In this document: positions 24,074-36,654 of the stretch, in pieces | Position numbering within the stretch: position 1 is the stretch's first letter | Layout: each line of letters begins with the position of its first letter | Assembly (NCBI GenBank): GCA_005765155.1 | Contig: VCCP01000008.1 | Coordinates: forward strand, 1,364,001-1,428,000 | Reading direction: 5' to 3' | From: Zelopaecilomyces penicillatus | Taxonomy: Eukaryota; Ascomycota; Sordariomycetes; Hypocreales; Pseudodiploosporaceae | DNA: 64,000 bases | The notes under the pieces: model-generated | Told to the model about the DNA's origin: nothing | Databases searched by the model: none | The model's input: only the letters and a program-made list of their open reading frames with translations | Program-made: the position numbers and the translations under genes

Positions 24074-26024
24074 ATGGGGTGGAACACAAAGTTTCTCGAT
24101 GACTTGAGCGTCAAGGCATATACCAGATGTAAGTGTATAGCTTAGGCATTCAAACCCCTTCTATTTGCACCATAGCATTATACTAGAGACACTAACATGT
24201 GAGGTTATTAGCTGCCGACAGTCCTCAGGAACTTGATTCCTCTTCTTCTGATGAAGGCCCTTCGACTCCACAGTCTGGGAGCAGCGAGCCATCGCAGCGT
24301 CTAGCTATGAGACCGTTTCAGACAACGGTAGAAGACGGATTCGAATCTGATGTTGACGATGTCATATTCGGTCATGTCAAAAAGGAGGCTTCTCTCAACT
24401 CTGGTCAACCTGAAGTCATGACTTCCAGTGCTATTTGCAACGATTCCTACAATACAAACAAAACCTCACCGACCATTACCCAAACTCTAAAGTCTTTACA
24501 ACCACAACAAATTCGACTGGAAAAAACACAACTGCATGATCACCAAACTCCCAATACAAAACCTCGTTCAGGGACTTGGGAAACAACAACGCAAGCACCA
24601 GCTCTTCCACCGCGACGGACTGTTCACTTCTCAGATCGACAACCCGTCATTCTTCACAACCGCTCCACCACTGCGCATTACCCTTCTCAGGTACAACGTC
24701 CCTCGCTAGCGGGTAGATCATGCTCCGAGCCAGGTCTGACAGGGGCGGATGTAAAATGGGGGATGCTTTTTGATGTCAAAGGTGAGCCGACAGAGAGGCT
24801 TGGCCAAGTCTTGCGTGGAGTTGGAAACTATATCGTGAGTGTTCCCATTCTCTACATACCGGAACAACACAATTAACATGCATAGATTAGAGAGTTTCAC
24901 CCACAGAATTCGGTAGTAGTTACTCCTGAAAAGCTCAAAACATTCTACATCAAGTACAAACTAGATTCGGAAATATTTCCTTTCCACCGTAAGTAGCTTA
25001 TATTCCCCGTCACTCACATGGCCTATATATCTTCTAACAAAGATCATCTCCAACAGGGGTATTCAACTCATGCTCCCGCGACGATACACGCGGTCTAGAG
25101 TTTCTCTTCCAAGACCTCCAGTGTCAATACCACCTCATCCCATTCCATCACAATGCCCCTCCCACCATCCCTGCCTTGACGCCCTCCGGCTTCGAGCGTT
25201 GGATGACACTCCTCATCCGTGCCACTCCTGGCCGCGAAGCAAGGCGGCTGGGCATGATTCTGGCAGACTTGCCAATCGAGCTGGATCGAGTTTCTTCAAA
25301 TGAACAACAACAACCTGAGAAGCTTCCAAGGGAAATTTCAAGGCGGTTGTTTCCTAATCATTGCCATGAAGAGACATATAGCTTGGTTGCGAGATCATTT
25401 AGTGACTGGAGTGATTTTGCAAGTCTTTTAGATCCTTCGTTTCGGTCAAGAATGCTACAACAGTCACCTGCGTACGCATGTGCCTCTTCATCCAACGTGG
25501 CAACTCAAAACCCTGTCGAACATGTTTTCAGGGGTACTCATAGACCCAACAATGGTGGCATTGAGGTGCATCACAATCGACCGTCCGGGTCCAAAAGTCG
25601 ACATTCTTCCACGTCCTACAGCTGGACCAGCAAACCCCCCAACGACAAACATCATCAACATCATGAGCCTGCTCATTCGTCACGGACATCTCGCAAATAC
25701 ACCTCTGAGCAAAGCTCCCGTCGTTCTCACAACATGTCACCCCCACCCATCGGTAAACATAGCCACAGTCACCGTCATTATCATCACCACCACCAGTCGA
25801 GCCATGATCACAATAAAAAAGGTGGCATCAGCGCCGAGACTGAACCCGTCGAGGAACGTCGCAGTCGCGAAGATGAGCATCGCTTGAAACAGAGCCGCAG
25901 GCGTAGAAGAAGTGGAGATAGAGGTGGGAGTCATGATTATGCAGCGGCGGATGCAAAGAGGAGTGGCGTATCGCGTGGAGTAACGGTATATGATGAGTAT
26001 GTTCGGGGCAATAGGGGACGATGA
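24074..26024 (+). CDS. DUF7514 domain protein
   Basis: Function unknown. Exons are 24074-24128, 24212-24834, 24886-24988 and 25057-26024, giving 582 aa. A short N-terminal exon (MGWNTKFLDDLSVKAYTR) leads into a disordered Ser/Pro-rich region. The conserved domain spans about residues 195-330: KWGMLFDVKGEPTERLGQVL, VVVTPEKLKTFYIKYKL, ALTPSGFERWMTLLIRA and PREISRRLFPN. I recognise these blocks as the fungal DUF7514 family. The last 130 residues are low-complexity, rich in His, Ser, Arg and Lys, with HYHHHH and an RRRRRSGDRGG-type basic patch that could bind nucleic acid or metal (inference). All four junctions keep the domain in frame. Confidence 0.8.
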
Positions 26025-27154
26025 GGTCCGTAGGTGGAGTTGGTGAGGGCTCATGAGAGCTCCATGTAAGAACGTCAGATGGTGGATTTAGCTCAATGTG
26101 AAATTTACAGCACAGTTTAATAAAAACCACAAGAGTCGTTATACTATAGTTGACTTCAATGCGAAACACGTATTGTGTTAGATGATATAGCATGACAAGG
26201 TCAATGATACGGGATAATGTTTGTAATATGTTGATTCTGTTGGCCAGATATCGAATTCATCGGCTTCTTCATTAAGCCAGTATTCATGATACTCTCTCAA
26301 TACATGAATGAATGAAAAGAATGCTTCTAAAGAAAATAAATAAAAAGAGGCCATGCATGCTCGCTTGCTTTTTGTCATTCATTGCCTGCCATTCTCTTGA
26401 CAGCACCATCCATACTCGGTGCAGGCGATGCCAAGCCCGGAAACCGAGATAGTGTAAAAAAAAAGAGAAAAAAAAGGCACCCCCGCAAGACATACAAAGG
26501 GTTTTTGATAAGGAAAAAAATATACGGTTGGTAGCTTCGTGTTATGGTAGCGTCATTGTGGCTATTGAGCAAACGTGCTCACTCGCCCGTAAATGTAGGT
26601 GTCGTCGTTGCAGTTTATGTCATCATTGTTCAGCCTCGCATTGTGTTCTGCCCTCACATTGCAAGTATTTGTTGCTCCTCGTGAATAGGAACTTCAGTAT
26701 AGCACGACGATGCGATATTGATTCCACGGGCTAATGAGAGGGCAGAACTGCCTGGTTTTAGAGGACGTAAAGATATTAAAAGAGTCAAGGTCTTGAGGTT
26801 CAAGTTGTGGTCTCGTGAATCATGTAGCTTTGCGCGAAACAAGAAAAAACAAAAGTCGTCGAGGAAAAACACCAAGGTTTAGCTTCTCTCGGTTGTTTTC
26901 GTGCAAGCTAACGTATTTCTTATCGCTTCAGCGTAGGAGTCATCTGCTCCCTTCTTCGCTGATTTGCGTATCATTCGTGTGGTTAGTTGATCTGGTTCAT
27001 CATGTCGCCGTGGCGATTTCGTCATATTTCGTTCTTCAAAACATATCGTGATGGGCGTGGGTGGTTGTCGTGTGTTTGATTTCGGTGTCGTTTGTGTTTT
27101 CGCGTTAAAGAAAGGTGGCATCAAGACTGTTTCCAAGCAGTCTTGGCCCCCCTC
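26025..27154. other. Convergent intergenic region DUF7514 gene/coiled-coil gene
   Basis: 1.1 kb, AT-rich with several oligo-A tracts around 26455-26520. No gene supported; likely 3' UTRs. Confidence 0.5.
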
Positions 27155-28626
27155 TCATCGGGTATTACTCTGGGTAGATATCGTAGAGTCATAGTTCATC
27201 ATACTGACGAGGGTCGAGCGATTGGCTCGTTTCCTCTTGAGCGCCTGGTAGTCTTCTTTGAAGACGCTAATGCATCGTTGGAGCTCCCTATCCGGGTGAG
27301 CGGGCATCTGAATCTCAACAGCCTTGAGGCAGATTCGCAAATGCTGGAGCTCCTGGTCGTTATCCTGTAACTCCGTTTCTCTATATTCCAAAAACGGTGG
27401 TTAGAACTGGGCGTCATATCCAAATCATGGGATAATATGGAGTGGAGTTGGTACTAACAGGTAGGAAATGCGGTTCTGGAGGAAAAGAATGCGCTGGGCG
27501 GCACGTTCCGTCCGCTCGACCATTAGGTTGTGAATGTGCTACCAAAATAGAGTTAGCTTTCTTCCATGCCAAAAGTAAAAATAAGAAAAAAAAGTTCTAT
27601 GCAGAACATAAAATCAGAGCGGTTATTGCTTACATCAGACTCCTCCTGGCGGGCCTTGAGGTTATTAACAACATTGGCCATCTCCTCGTTCAACAGGGCC
27701 ATCTCGGCGATAACCTTGCGAGATTGCTGCGCCGTCATGCCCTTCTTGGGCGGGGGCTCCTCCTCGGACTCGGACTCATCCTGCTCGTGGTCCCTAGACA
27801 GCGAAGGCGACAGATCTGAGAAGCGGGAGCGGAAAAGGGAAGATGCGGGCGAGCTAAAGAGTGCGCCGCCATCGAGGAGGTCGCTCCGACTGCTGCGGTT
27901 GTTGCGAATCGGCGTCTCGAGACTCATGGGTCGCTGATACTTTCGGGGAGGCGGGCTACCGATGCCACTGCTGCCGATGGCGCTCCCAGGGCTCGCGCTG
28001 GGAGTGCCGCCCAATGCTTGCTCTATCTGATTGACCTGGCTATCCAGCGCAACGAGCTCATCCATGCTGTCGCCGTAGGTGAGGCGCTGCGCGAGAAGGC
28101 TGAGTCGCCGAGCAAGCTCCCGTTTGCCCGCCCTCACAGCGTCCCGATTGTTGTCGTTCTCGTCGCGCGAAAGCGAACTGCGGGACATTTCGAGCTCTCT
28201 CCGCAATGGGCTGAGTGTACCGGCGCCAGCGCCACCCGCGGACAGAACGAGACTCGAGGCAGGACTCGGGGTCGACATGACGTGGTGATAGTGGTGGCTG
28301 TGATGGTGATGCGGCGGCGACGGTGTCTGGATGCCAGCAATGAGAGCGTCGGTCTTGCTGGGACTGGCCAGCATGTTGCCGACGATGCTCCCGGGAGCAC
28401 TTCCAAGGAGACTCGTGCCATTGCAATTGCAGTTGCTGATGTTGCTATTGCTGTTGTTACTGTTGCTGTTGCTGTTTGCGCGGCTGCTCCGGTTGCTGCG
28501 GCTGCTGCTGGGCACGCTGGGCCTGAAGCCAAAGCTGCTGCTGGCCCGACTGCTGCCATTCGTCAAGCGGCGATCCAGCGCCTCAACCACGTCCATCTGC
28601 TCGTCGTCGTCCTCGCGCTGCGGCAT
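27155..28626 (-). CDS. Uncharacterised coiled-coil protein with low-complexity N terminus
   Basis: I do not recognise the family. Exons are 28626-27634, 27538-27459 and 27380-27155, giving 432 aa. The first 300 residues are disordered: runs of Ser/Asn (SNSNSNNSNSNISNCNCN), a His patch, and several SP/TP sites that could be phosphorylated. The remaining 130 residues are predicted helical and charged: SRKVIAEMALLNEEMANVVN, then ERTERAAQRILFLQNRISYL, ELQHLRICLKAVEIQM and FKEDYQALKRKRANR. The heptad-like spacing of Leu suggests a coiled coil used for oligomerisation or a scaffold. Three exons join in phase. It lies divergent from the PDK gene across 3.6 kb. Confidence 0.78.
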
Positions 28627-31600
28627 GACGGATAAAAAAGGGAAAAGGAAATAGAGGCGATGGCGCCAAGTTTACTCCGGTATGGTTTTCTTTTCCGTCG
28701 TGACGATGATGGATGATGGCGACGGCGATGGCGATGGTTGATTTTTCTCCTCTCCCTTTTCGCGCTGTCCTCCCTTGGCCAAGCCTCGAAGTTGCAACTG
28801 CTGGCCTGATGGCAGGCTCGCTGACTGGCGTGTCCGAATCGATCTCACCGACAGTTGGCGGTTAATTTTGCTGGAACCCCTGCCACAGCGATCCCGCCCA
28901 CTGTAACTCCTTTACTGCTTAGCCCCCCTGCCCAGCCTCTTTTCTGGGCCAGAGACCCTCTCAACTGTGTCGCGAAACGCGCTTTGTGAAACACGTCAGA
29001 CTGAGCGCCTAACTGTTTTGACAAGGTCGGCAGTCTGCAAAAAACTAACAGAAAGATACAGTGATTGAAAAGAGAGAGAGTTTAGTCCATCGTCGTGGAT
29101 AGAGGACCGTTGCCGTCTGGGTGGTGGTGGTGATGACACAACTGAGAGGTCGGGCTGGAAAGGTTGCCCGTTCCAAGATCTACCTACTCTCTGGTATTAT
29201 TATGACTTCTACAAGGGAAACGCAGCACATGGATTACTGCATACGGATAGCTATGGAAGGTAAGGAAGGCCAGATAACGTTGACAAGTTGGGTACTGTAG
29301 GTCTTATTTCAGGCACTTGGCAGTTGGTACACCACTGTACAGTAGGTAGGTCCAACAACTGTTAGCGTAGCATCGCCGTCCCGAGCCGGGCGTAGCGCTT
29401 TGGACCAGACTACGGATCAATGCGAGTCCGAAGCTCCGCGCGTAGCCGATCGTGTGCTGTTTGTGTGTTGGAAGTTGGAACGGGCGGACGGCCAGCCATT
29501 GATGAGTTGGCAACTCGAAGTTGGGCTGCCAGCTCAACTGGGTGACAGGGGTGTGTCTGATGGTTCTGCTCCAGAGATATTACGAAGTACCTCTACTCCA
29601 TGACTGTACTTGCCGTACAAGGCAATATTCGCAGGCTCCAAGGCCCAGATGGCGTGTCTCGACAAACCCATGGCATTGTGGCTCATTGGCCAGCGGCAAC
29701 ACAGAGGGTGGGGGAAAACGGGATAAACGGGGTTTCCAACACTGAGGAGAGTCAAGAGAAGTGTATGTACAGTACCTTCCATCTGCTTCTCCAGTCAAAA
29801 CACACGGGGGAGCGGCGGGTAATCTGCGACATCCACAGACACTACGACGACATAAACATGGAACAATGGGGGTGGACACAGTCGGCCTGATCCCCACTGG
29901 GGACGCTGCTTGGTGACGGATGGTTAATTACAGCACCATAACGTCTCTGCAACGATCGATGCTGCAATGGATGAACGGGCTTGATGGCTTCCCTCACATT
30001 GATCCGTTTACTACAAACACACAAAAACCACAAAGCATGTGCAAAGTACACTCCACACAACAACGCACAGCATACAGGTACACATACACATGCAGACACA
30101 TACGTGCATACATACACACACACAGATATCGGCATCCTCTGGTCCGCTTTGGTGGCATTCGTGTGCAGGTCCAGGACCAGGACGCAGGACGAGAGGGGTT
30201 TCACCCCATTAGGTGCTGCTATGTGATTGTATGAGGCTGCTGCATTTGCCCCCTCGTTCATTGACAAGACATCCTTCGAGCCGACTCGACCGACAACGAC
30301 CAGGCTCTGCTCCTGGTCATTGATCTGGGGGAGGGGCAGCAAGATGCTGTACTTTATACAGTACCTACCTATGCAGTACGACAACGCACACATGCAGCAT
30401 GTCCCACAAATCCCAAACCCTCTCCAAAGAACACGCCATATTTGGCTGCCAGTTTGCGTTAGTCTTGGTGGTTATTATCCCACAGCGAAATAGGGTAGTA
30501 ATCACAGCTTTTTGGGAAAGACCTTTTTCTATCCCGTTGGCCAGCTTCCAACGGCCGGCACCCTCGTTACGCAGCTTTTTCAGATATGGAGGTTGCAGTT
30601 CTTCCTTCTGGGCATGTGTGCCGTTGTCAGATCGGCATTTCCCGCCCCGGATAGCCCACGCGGATGAGATTTCGATTCTAGCCGTGCCAAGGTTTAGTTA
30701 AACTGAAATGAGCCATAGTTACAAGGGGGATTGAAGCGAATGGGAGTGCTGCTGCAGTTTCGTTGCCTGGCGGTCTCTTTTTTTTATTTTAGCTGCTCTG
30801 GTACGGGTCGGGAATGATGTTGCAAACCGATGGAACTGATATTACTCGGCGGCCTTTGATGACGGATCTACCGGTAAGAACACAGTAAGCAACAGACAGC
30901 TATTAACGCCCAGCCGCCTATGTATGCACTACATTTTTGGCATTATCACAGAGTATCCTTCACTGTAACTCGATGGCCCCTGTGTAACTGTTCTAGGTAA
31001 CTACAGGCTGCTCTGGGCGTTATACAGTGGGCGCACATGTAACTACAGCGGTGCACTCGGTCCAGGCACCGCCCGAGCGCACCCCAGCCCCCGGCTGTCC
31101 GTCTTCCAACCTCCGCCTGCCCGCCGACAGCGGCGCCGCCTCACAGTAGGAGCTAGGACAAGCATCTGATGAAAGAGCATCAGATCCTCTTGCAACCGAG
31201 GGAACTCGTTTACATGGCAGAGTGCGGCAAAGGTAGGCAGTAGGGCAGACTACCTATTTATATCATGAGGCAAGTTCCCTGCTTCTCACATTGACCCTGA
31301 TGGAGCCTTGGCGCCATCTCCGCTATCGCCCTCTGTTTTCCCTTTCTTTCCCGCAAGAACCCGCCCTTGGTCGGACGGAGTTATTATAGTCAGTCAGGCA
31401 TGCTGTAGCAGTAGCAGTAGCAGTAACAGCACCGGTATATAGGCGATTTAGAAGCTCACCTTACCCACCTCGCTATACACACCTACGGCGTAGTGCTGCT
31501 ACGTAGAAAGCAGTCATAATACGTGGTAATCTTGGTCAGAGGCCGGGCTCAGACAGACCACACCCGAAAGCACCACACTGACGGCACAATCCACTGCCTC

Positions 31601-32184
31601 GGCTACATCTTTCCATCCATCTCCTCCCCCCAATTGCCCTCTAGTAGTATTACTTCAATTACGTCTGCCGGAAGCTTCCGCCGGGCCGCCATCGCTCACT
31701 CTCGGCCTTCAGTTTGCTGCTGCTGCTGCTGCTCCAAGCCGAGAACTTTCAATTCGCCTTTGAGTCACCCACCATCCATCACTCACTATCCACTACCTAC
31801 CTCCCCCCCTAACGCCCCTCTTCCCCAGCAGCTGTGCCGTTGCTCTGTTATTACTGTTTACTGTACCACTACAACGAAACCCATCACAAGACAAACCATC
31901 CTCCAACATCTACCGAACGAAAACCGCCCTTTCGCACTCTCCCAGCCGCTTGTCGAGCTTCACGCATTTCTCAATCTCTCACCTCATACTACTCTTCTTA
32001 CTTCAACTACTGCTGCTTTACCCCTCCGCCCTCTCTGTTTCCCACGTCACAGCGCCGCCTCTCTGGGGGAAGACAATTGCATTACACACTCGCTCGCTCG
32101 CTCGCACACCCAAGACAGAAACACACACAAACAGGTCGGCGCGTGCCTCCATCGGCTCCCCTCCCCCGCCCACCCGCCGCCATC
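28627..32184. other. Divergent intergenic region coiled-coil gene/PDK gene (3.6 kb)
   Basis: No supported gene. Features seen: CA-rich repeats near 30060-30125, a GTAGCA repeat near 31404-31426, a TATATAGG box at 31436-31443, a TGC repeat near 31702 and a CT-rich stretch from about 31600 to 32180 that looks like a long 5' leader. Confidence 0.5.
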
Positions 32185-33800
32185 ATGGCATGGAAGGCGT
32201 CCGAGAAGCTGATGGACACCATCCGGCATTATGCAAACTTCCCAGCTACGGGGGTGAGTTTGCGCCAGATGGTGCAGTTCGGCGACAAGCCTTCGACCGG
32301 TATGTGTTTCCCCCCCTCCAATCCCGCTTCTCAATTGCATGCGCATGGTGGACGCTGACATCATCGCCAAGGCACCCTGTTCCGGGCCTCACAATTCCTT
32401 GCCGAGGAACTCCCAATCCGCCTGGCGCACCGCGTCCAGGAATTGGACGAGTTACCTGATGGATTAAATGAGATGCCATCCGTCATGAAGGTCAAGGATT
32501 GGTATGCACAGTCATTCGAGGTAAAGCTCCAACCTTGCCACCCTCTCTCGACTTTGTGCAACCCCCCCCCCCCCCCCCCCTCTCGCGGAACAACCAAACT
32601 GACCATGAACAACAGGAAATCACACAGCTATCCCGACCCAAACTCGGGAAAGATATCCGAGACCGTCTCATGAAGCCCGCCAAGTTTGGCGCCCGCGGTG
32701 CTCAGCAGCTCTCCGAGGCCACGCCGAACCCTTCCATCGACGAGGGCGAATCCTCAGGCTGGGGTGGCCTCAATGGCAATGGCAACGGCAATGGCAAGGC
32801 TCGATCCGTCTCCAGGAGATACTTTGCCACCGTCAACGACACAGGCAACTGGCCGCCCGAGCTCCAGCTGTATAACCAGCGATTTGCCCACACCCTACAC
32901 AAGATCAAGCGGCGGCACGATAGCGTCGTCACCACCATGGCGCAGGGCATCCTCGAATACAAGCGCCGCCGCCAGCGCATGCAGATTGACGGTACCATCC
33001 AGTCCTTCCTCGACCGCTTCTACATGTCTCGTATTGGCATCCGTATGCTCATCGGCCAACACATCGCTCTAACGGACCAGAGTCACCACCGCGACCCCAC
33101 ATACGTCGGTGTCATCTGCACCAAGACCAATGTCCAGGACCTCGCCCAGGAGGCCATTGAGAACGCCCGCTTCGTCTGCGAGGACCACTACGGGCTCTTT
33201 GAAGCTCCCAAGATTCAGCTCGTCTGCAACCCCAATCTCGACTTCATGTATGTTCCTGGCCACTTGTCACACATGCTCTTCGAAACGCTCAAGAATTCTC
33301 TGCGCGCCGTCGTCGAGACCCACGGGATGGAGAAGCAGGAGTTCCCCGTCACCAAAGTGATTGTTGCTGAGGGCAAGGAGGACATTACCATCAAAATCTC
33401 AGATGAGGGCGGTGGTATCCCCCGCAGCTCTATTCCTTTGGTCTGGACATACATGTACACCACTGTAGACCGCACGCCCAACCTGGATCCTGACTTTGAC
33501 AAGAGCGACTTCAAAGCTCCCATGGCTGGTTTTGGATACGGTCTGCCTATCTCGAGGCTGTATGCCAGGTACTTTGGTGGAGATTTGAAACTGATCAGTA
33601 TGGAAGGGTAAGACCGTTCCCCTTTTGCTCTTGTACTCCCACTGCATTATATCCCATCTCCCCATTGATGTCCCCTCTACTGCCAACAACGGCAAATGGT
33701 ACATCTTCAAATTGCTAATATAACTCCCCTCCACAGCTACGGCACAGACGTCTACCTCCATCTCAACCGCCTCTCCTCCTCCTCCGAACCTCTCCAATAG
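32185..33800 (+). CDS. Pyruvate dehydrogenase kinase (mitochondrial PDK/BCKDK family)
   Basis: Phosphorylates and switches off the E1 alpha subunit of the pyruvate dehydrogenase (or branched-chain) complex in the mitochondrial matrix. Exons are 32185-32299, 32372-32520, 32616-33607 and 33737-33800, giving 439 aa. The N-terminal helical domain (GVSLRQMVQFGDKP, FLAEELPIRLAHRVQELDEL) is followed by the GHKL ATPase fold: N box ETLKNSLRAVVE, G1 box DEGGGIPRS and G2 box GFGYGLPISRLYARYFGGDL. A Gly/Asn-rich linker (NGNGNGNGK) is inserted around residues 125-135. Intron 2 holds a C19 tract. No cleavable presequence is obvious. PDK versus BCKDK cannot be settled by eye, though PDK is likelier. Confidence 0.92.
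32562..32580. repeat. C19 homopolymer in a PDK intron
   Basis: Nineteen consecutive C within the 95-nt second intron, 35 nt before the acceptor. Likely length-polymorphic. Confidence 0.85.
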
Positions 33801-35048
33801 CAATCAACCACCGCCGAAGCTTCAACAACGCCACCCTGGATCCGACGCAAGCGTCTCGACAAACAGCGCGAAATCACAGTGCGCAGACAGGTGGGCGATG
33901 CCGAGGCGGTAAATGCACCTCCCAGCCCCTTTCATAACAAGGAAGATCAGGAATTCTAGAGAAAGAATGAGGGGGGGAGCAGGAATAACACGACAAGATG
34001 AAGGAGTTGAAAAACCATTAGCAAAAACTTTGCTTTGGTAAATGCAAGAATGCAAAAGCAAAAGAGGGGGGATTAAAAGATGGGATTTGAAGCACCACAC
34101 CCAGTACCAAAGGTCTTAAGGGCGTTTGGGGAAGGAGGGTGAGTTTGAAGCTGTTAGGGTAGCTTCAATCCCTGCTACTGATGGTTTTATATGCTGTATG
34201 CATTACTTGATCAAATGGATGTGCTTGTTTCAAGACATCTCAATGAAGAGATGGGGGGATTGATGTATAACAAGGGGGAAGAGGACATGAATCGGTCTTG
34301 TTTTCCCATCATTACATCCCTGGTCACGTGGAACAACAGATATGAAACTTCCAATGGGAACTATATATATATATAAACGAAGCGAGCCGGCGGAATTTTT
34401 TGAGGCACGAGGCGTTTGCATCTGCATCAACAACAGAGCGGGCTTGCTCACGGAGTACGGGAGGATGGGTAACTGTTGGTCGCAGGAAGGGGTAATCAAA
34501 GAGGTCGATTTGGGGAAAACAGGACACACATGTTTGGATAGCTTCTCTTCCAGTCACTTACGTTGAGGAGCCAAGAGCAAAGTAACAAATTATTATTGAT
34601 TCATGACTTTCGTCTTTTTTTTTTTTGCCCTGGGAGGTCTTGTCATATCAGCAAATTTATTGTGGCTCATCTCATAGTGGCTTGTATATAAGCACACTCC
34701 AGCTCCTTGCAGGTATATGTGAGGTTTGAGATATTATCCCAAATGTGACGCAAGCTGAGATGAATTATGAGACCAAATTCCGACCAAACGACACAAATGC
34801 AAGAGGCATGCTGCACTATGCAAACCTATACCCCACTGTAAACCTAGCCGGCCCAACAAATGACTGTGGCATGGCCAAGAGTCCTTGTTCGGGATATAAA
34901 TGAAGTTTTCGCGAAGTTGTGCCAGTACGGGTTGAGACACCAAGAGCCGCATTAAAGACAAAAACAACGTGATGCAGAAGCAACAGGATCTTGGATCCAG
35001 GGTCTTCAGGAGGAAACCCAGCAATGTGTGAGTAATGAGAACATGCTG
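33801..35048. other. Convergent intergenic region PDK/Stc1 gene
   Basis: 1.25 kb. Contains a (TA)7 run at 34362-34375 and a poly-T tract near 34615. No gene supported. Confidence 0.5.
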
Positions 35049-36654
35049 TTACGAGCTCCCTTCTTCATCATCGCTCCAGTTGCAATAACGTCTCTGGCGG
35101 TCGACATCTGAGTCGATACGGCTGGCTACAAAGCTTTCCGCCGCAGCCTGCCGACGAATCTCCGATTGTGGGATTCGAATCTTTGACAGAGTTCTTCGTT
35201 GGTAAAGGTTCACAGCAGCAGAGAAGATATGGGAGTTAGGCGTATTGACTTACTTCACTCGTCTTTGGCCATTTACTGGTCGTAGGCCGCATCGCCACTG
35301 GCTTCTTCCCAGAAACCTTCTCCCAACCAACTTGCTGGGAATCATCGCTGGCCTCGCTGGTCTCTCCAGTCTCACTTGCTGAAGTCGACGTCTCCCCGCC
35401 AGACCTCACTGTAGGACTTTTCCAGGTTTTGTGGAGAGTTCCCGAAGCGTCCCATGCGTTATAGCCAACTTTCACTGCATCTTTAGTCTCACGCATAGTG
35501 GTCGCCGTGGACACACTCCCTGAGCCTGGTGTCTTTTGCACAGTCGACAATGGAATACGTCCCTGTAGATGGGGTGGAAGTTTGTTCGCGACTGATGATC
35601 CCACACCAACCGAGCTTGCTGACCTCGTAGAGGCTCCTGGTTCAAAGGACTGCTCGCTTCTTTCAGAGGGCGTAGCAGCAGATGCATAAGATGCGGTCCT
35701 AGACTTGCTGCCCTGGCTTGTCATCTCTACTTTATTTCTCAGATGAGGCGGGATCGTCTGACACGAAGACGAGGTGCTTGATGATGGGAAATCCCCGCTG
35801 AAAGAGCGGAAGGCCGTGTTTACCAGGTTAGATTCCAAGATAGCTTGGATTTTCGGGCCATATTCCCCTGCCTCGAGATCCTCGAGACCGAGGGAAGACA
35901 TGGAAGTGATTGGTGCCTACTTCTCATTTTAGTAAATCCAAGTTGTCAACGCCTTGGTTAGCCATACCTGCGGCAGTCCATCGCCGAAAAAGTCGGTGCT
36001 TTCCATGAAATTCCCTTGCCAAACCTCTCTTTTCGCTTCCTCTGCGGAAATGTGCCCCGTCTCCAGGGGCGCAGGAGTAACATCTGGCTCTTGGGTTTCG
36101 ACCCAAGCACTACATCGTATACAGTGCTATTTTGATAGTTAGTGATATTTACTTGATGTAAAGGTTCTGAACTTGGACACTTACGTGAATACCATTTCTG
36201 CGACTAGACTTGCTGAATTGGTCGATGGGCTTATTCAAGCCGCAGATTTCGCATTTAAGCTCTTCCCGAGAGCCCGCTGTATGGTCCCTACATGTCATTC
36301 CCGAATGAGCAGCATCAATAGGGCGGCGGGAGTCTATTTGTCTCTGGATAAGCCTCTGTTGGTTGGCGGAGAAGGCATTAATTGGTTTCCACTCGCCGCC
36401 GACTTTGCATCGAAATCTGCCTCGATTAGGTATCTCATCGCAATCTCGTTGTGAGGAGCAAATACTCACTTTGCCGGAATGGATGGCTGTGTTGCCCTGC
36501 AAAATCATCAGTCATTTGTAACATTAGTTGGTGTGCCATGGGTGAACCAATGGACTCTGGGGGAAGAGTATCCAGCGTTTAGAATGTCTTGAAAACATGC
36601 GGTAGGCTTTACTCACAGATTGGGCTTCTCATTAGCTTTCCTGCTGCTTGCCAT
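35049..36654 (-). CDS. Stc1-domain protein
   Basis: In fission yeast Stc1 bridges the RNAi effector complex to the Clr4 H3K9 methyltransferase complex. Exons are 36654-36617, 36496-36470, 36416-36185, 36126-35968, 35916-35254 and 35180-35049, giving 416 aa. The domain covers about residues 23-110: FRCKVGGEWKPINAFSANQQ, SGMTCRDHTAG, CEICGLNKPIDQFSK and HCIRCSAWVETQEP, with the paired Cys and the His expected to bind zinc. It ends ETGHISAEEAKREVWQGNF. The rest is a Ser/Thr-rich disordered tail. Exon 2 is only 27 nt. The last intron and exon 6 are less certain: without that splice the protein ends shortly after exon 5 at SEVSQYA. Confidence 0.83.

Noticed and set aside
29842..30393. 183-aa minus-strand frame rich in Cys and Val
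   Set aside because: Much of it translates a CA/GT-rich repeat; no domain and no splice support.
31523..32212. 229-aa plus-strand frame before the PDK gene
   Set aside because: Pyrimidine-rich leader translated in a frame other than the kinase; Ser/Pro/His composition fits chance.
35150..35195. tRNA B box suggested by GGATTCGAATC
   Set aside because: No A box or cloverleaf around it; it lies at the start of the last Stc1 exon.
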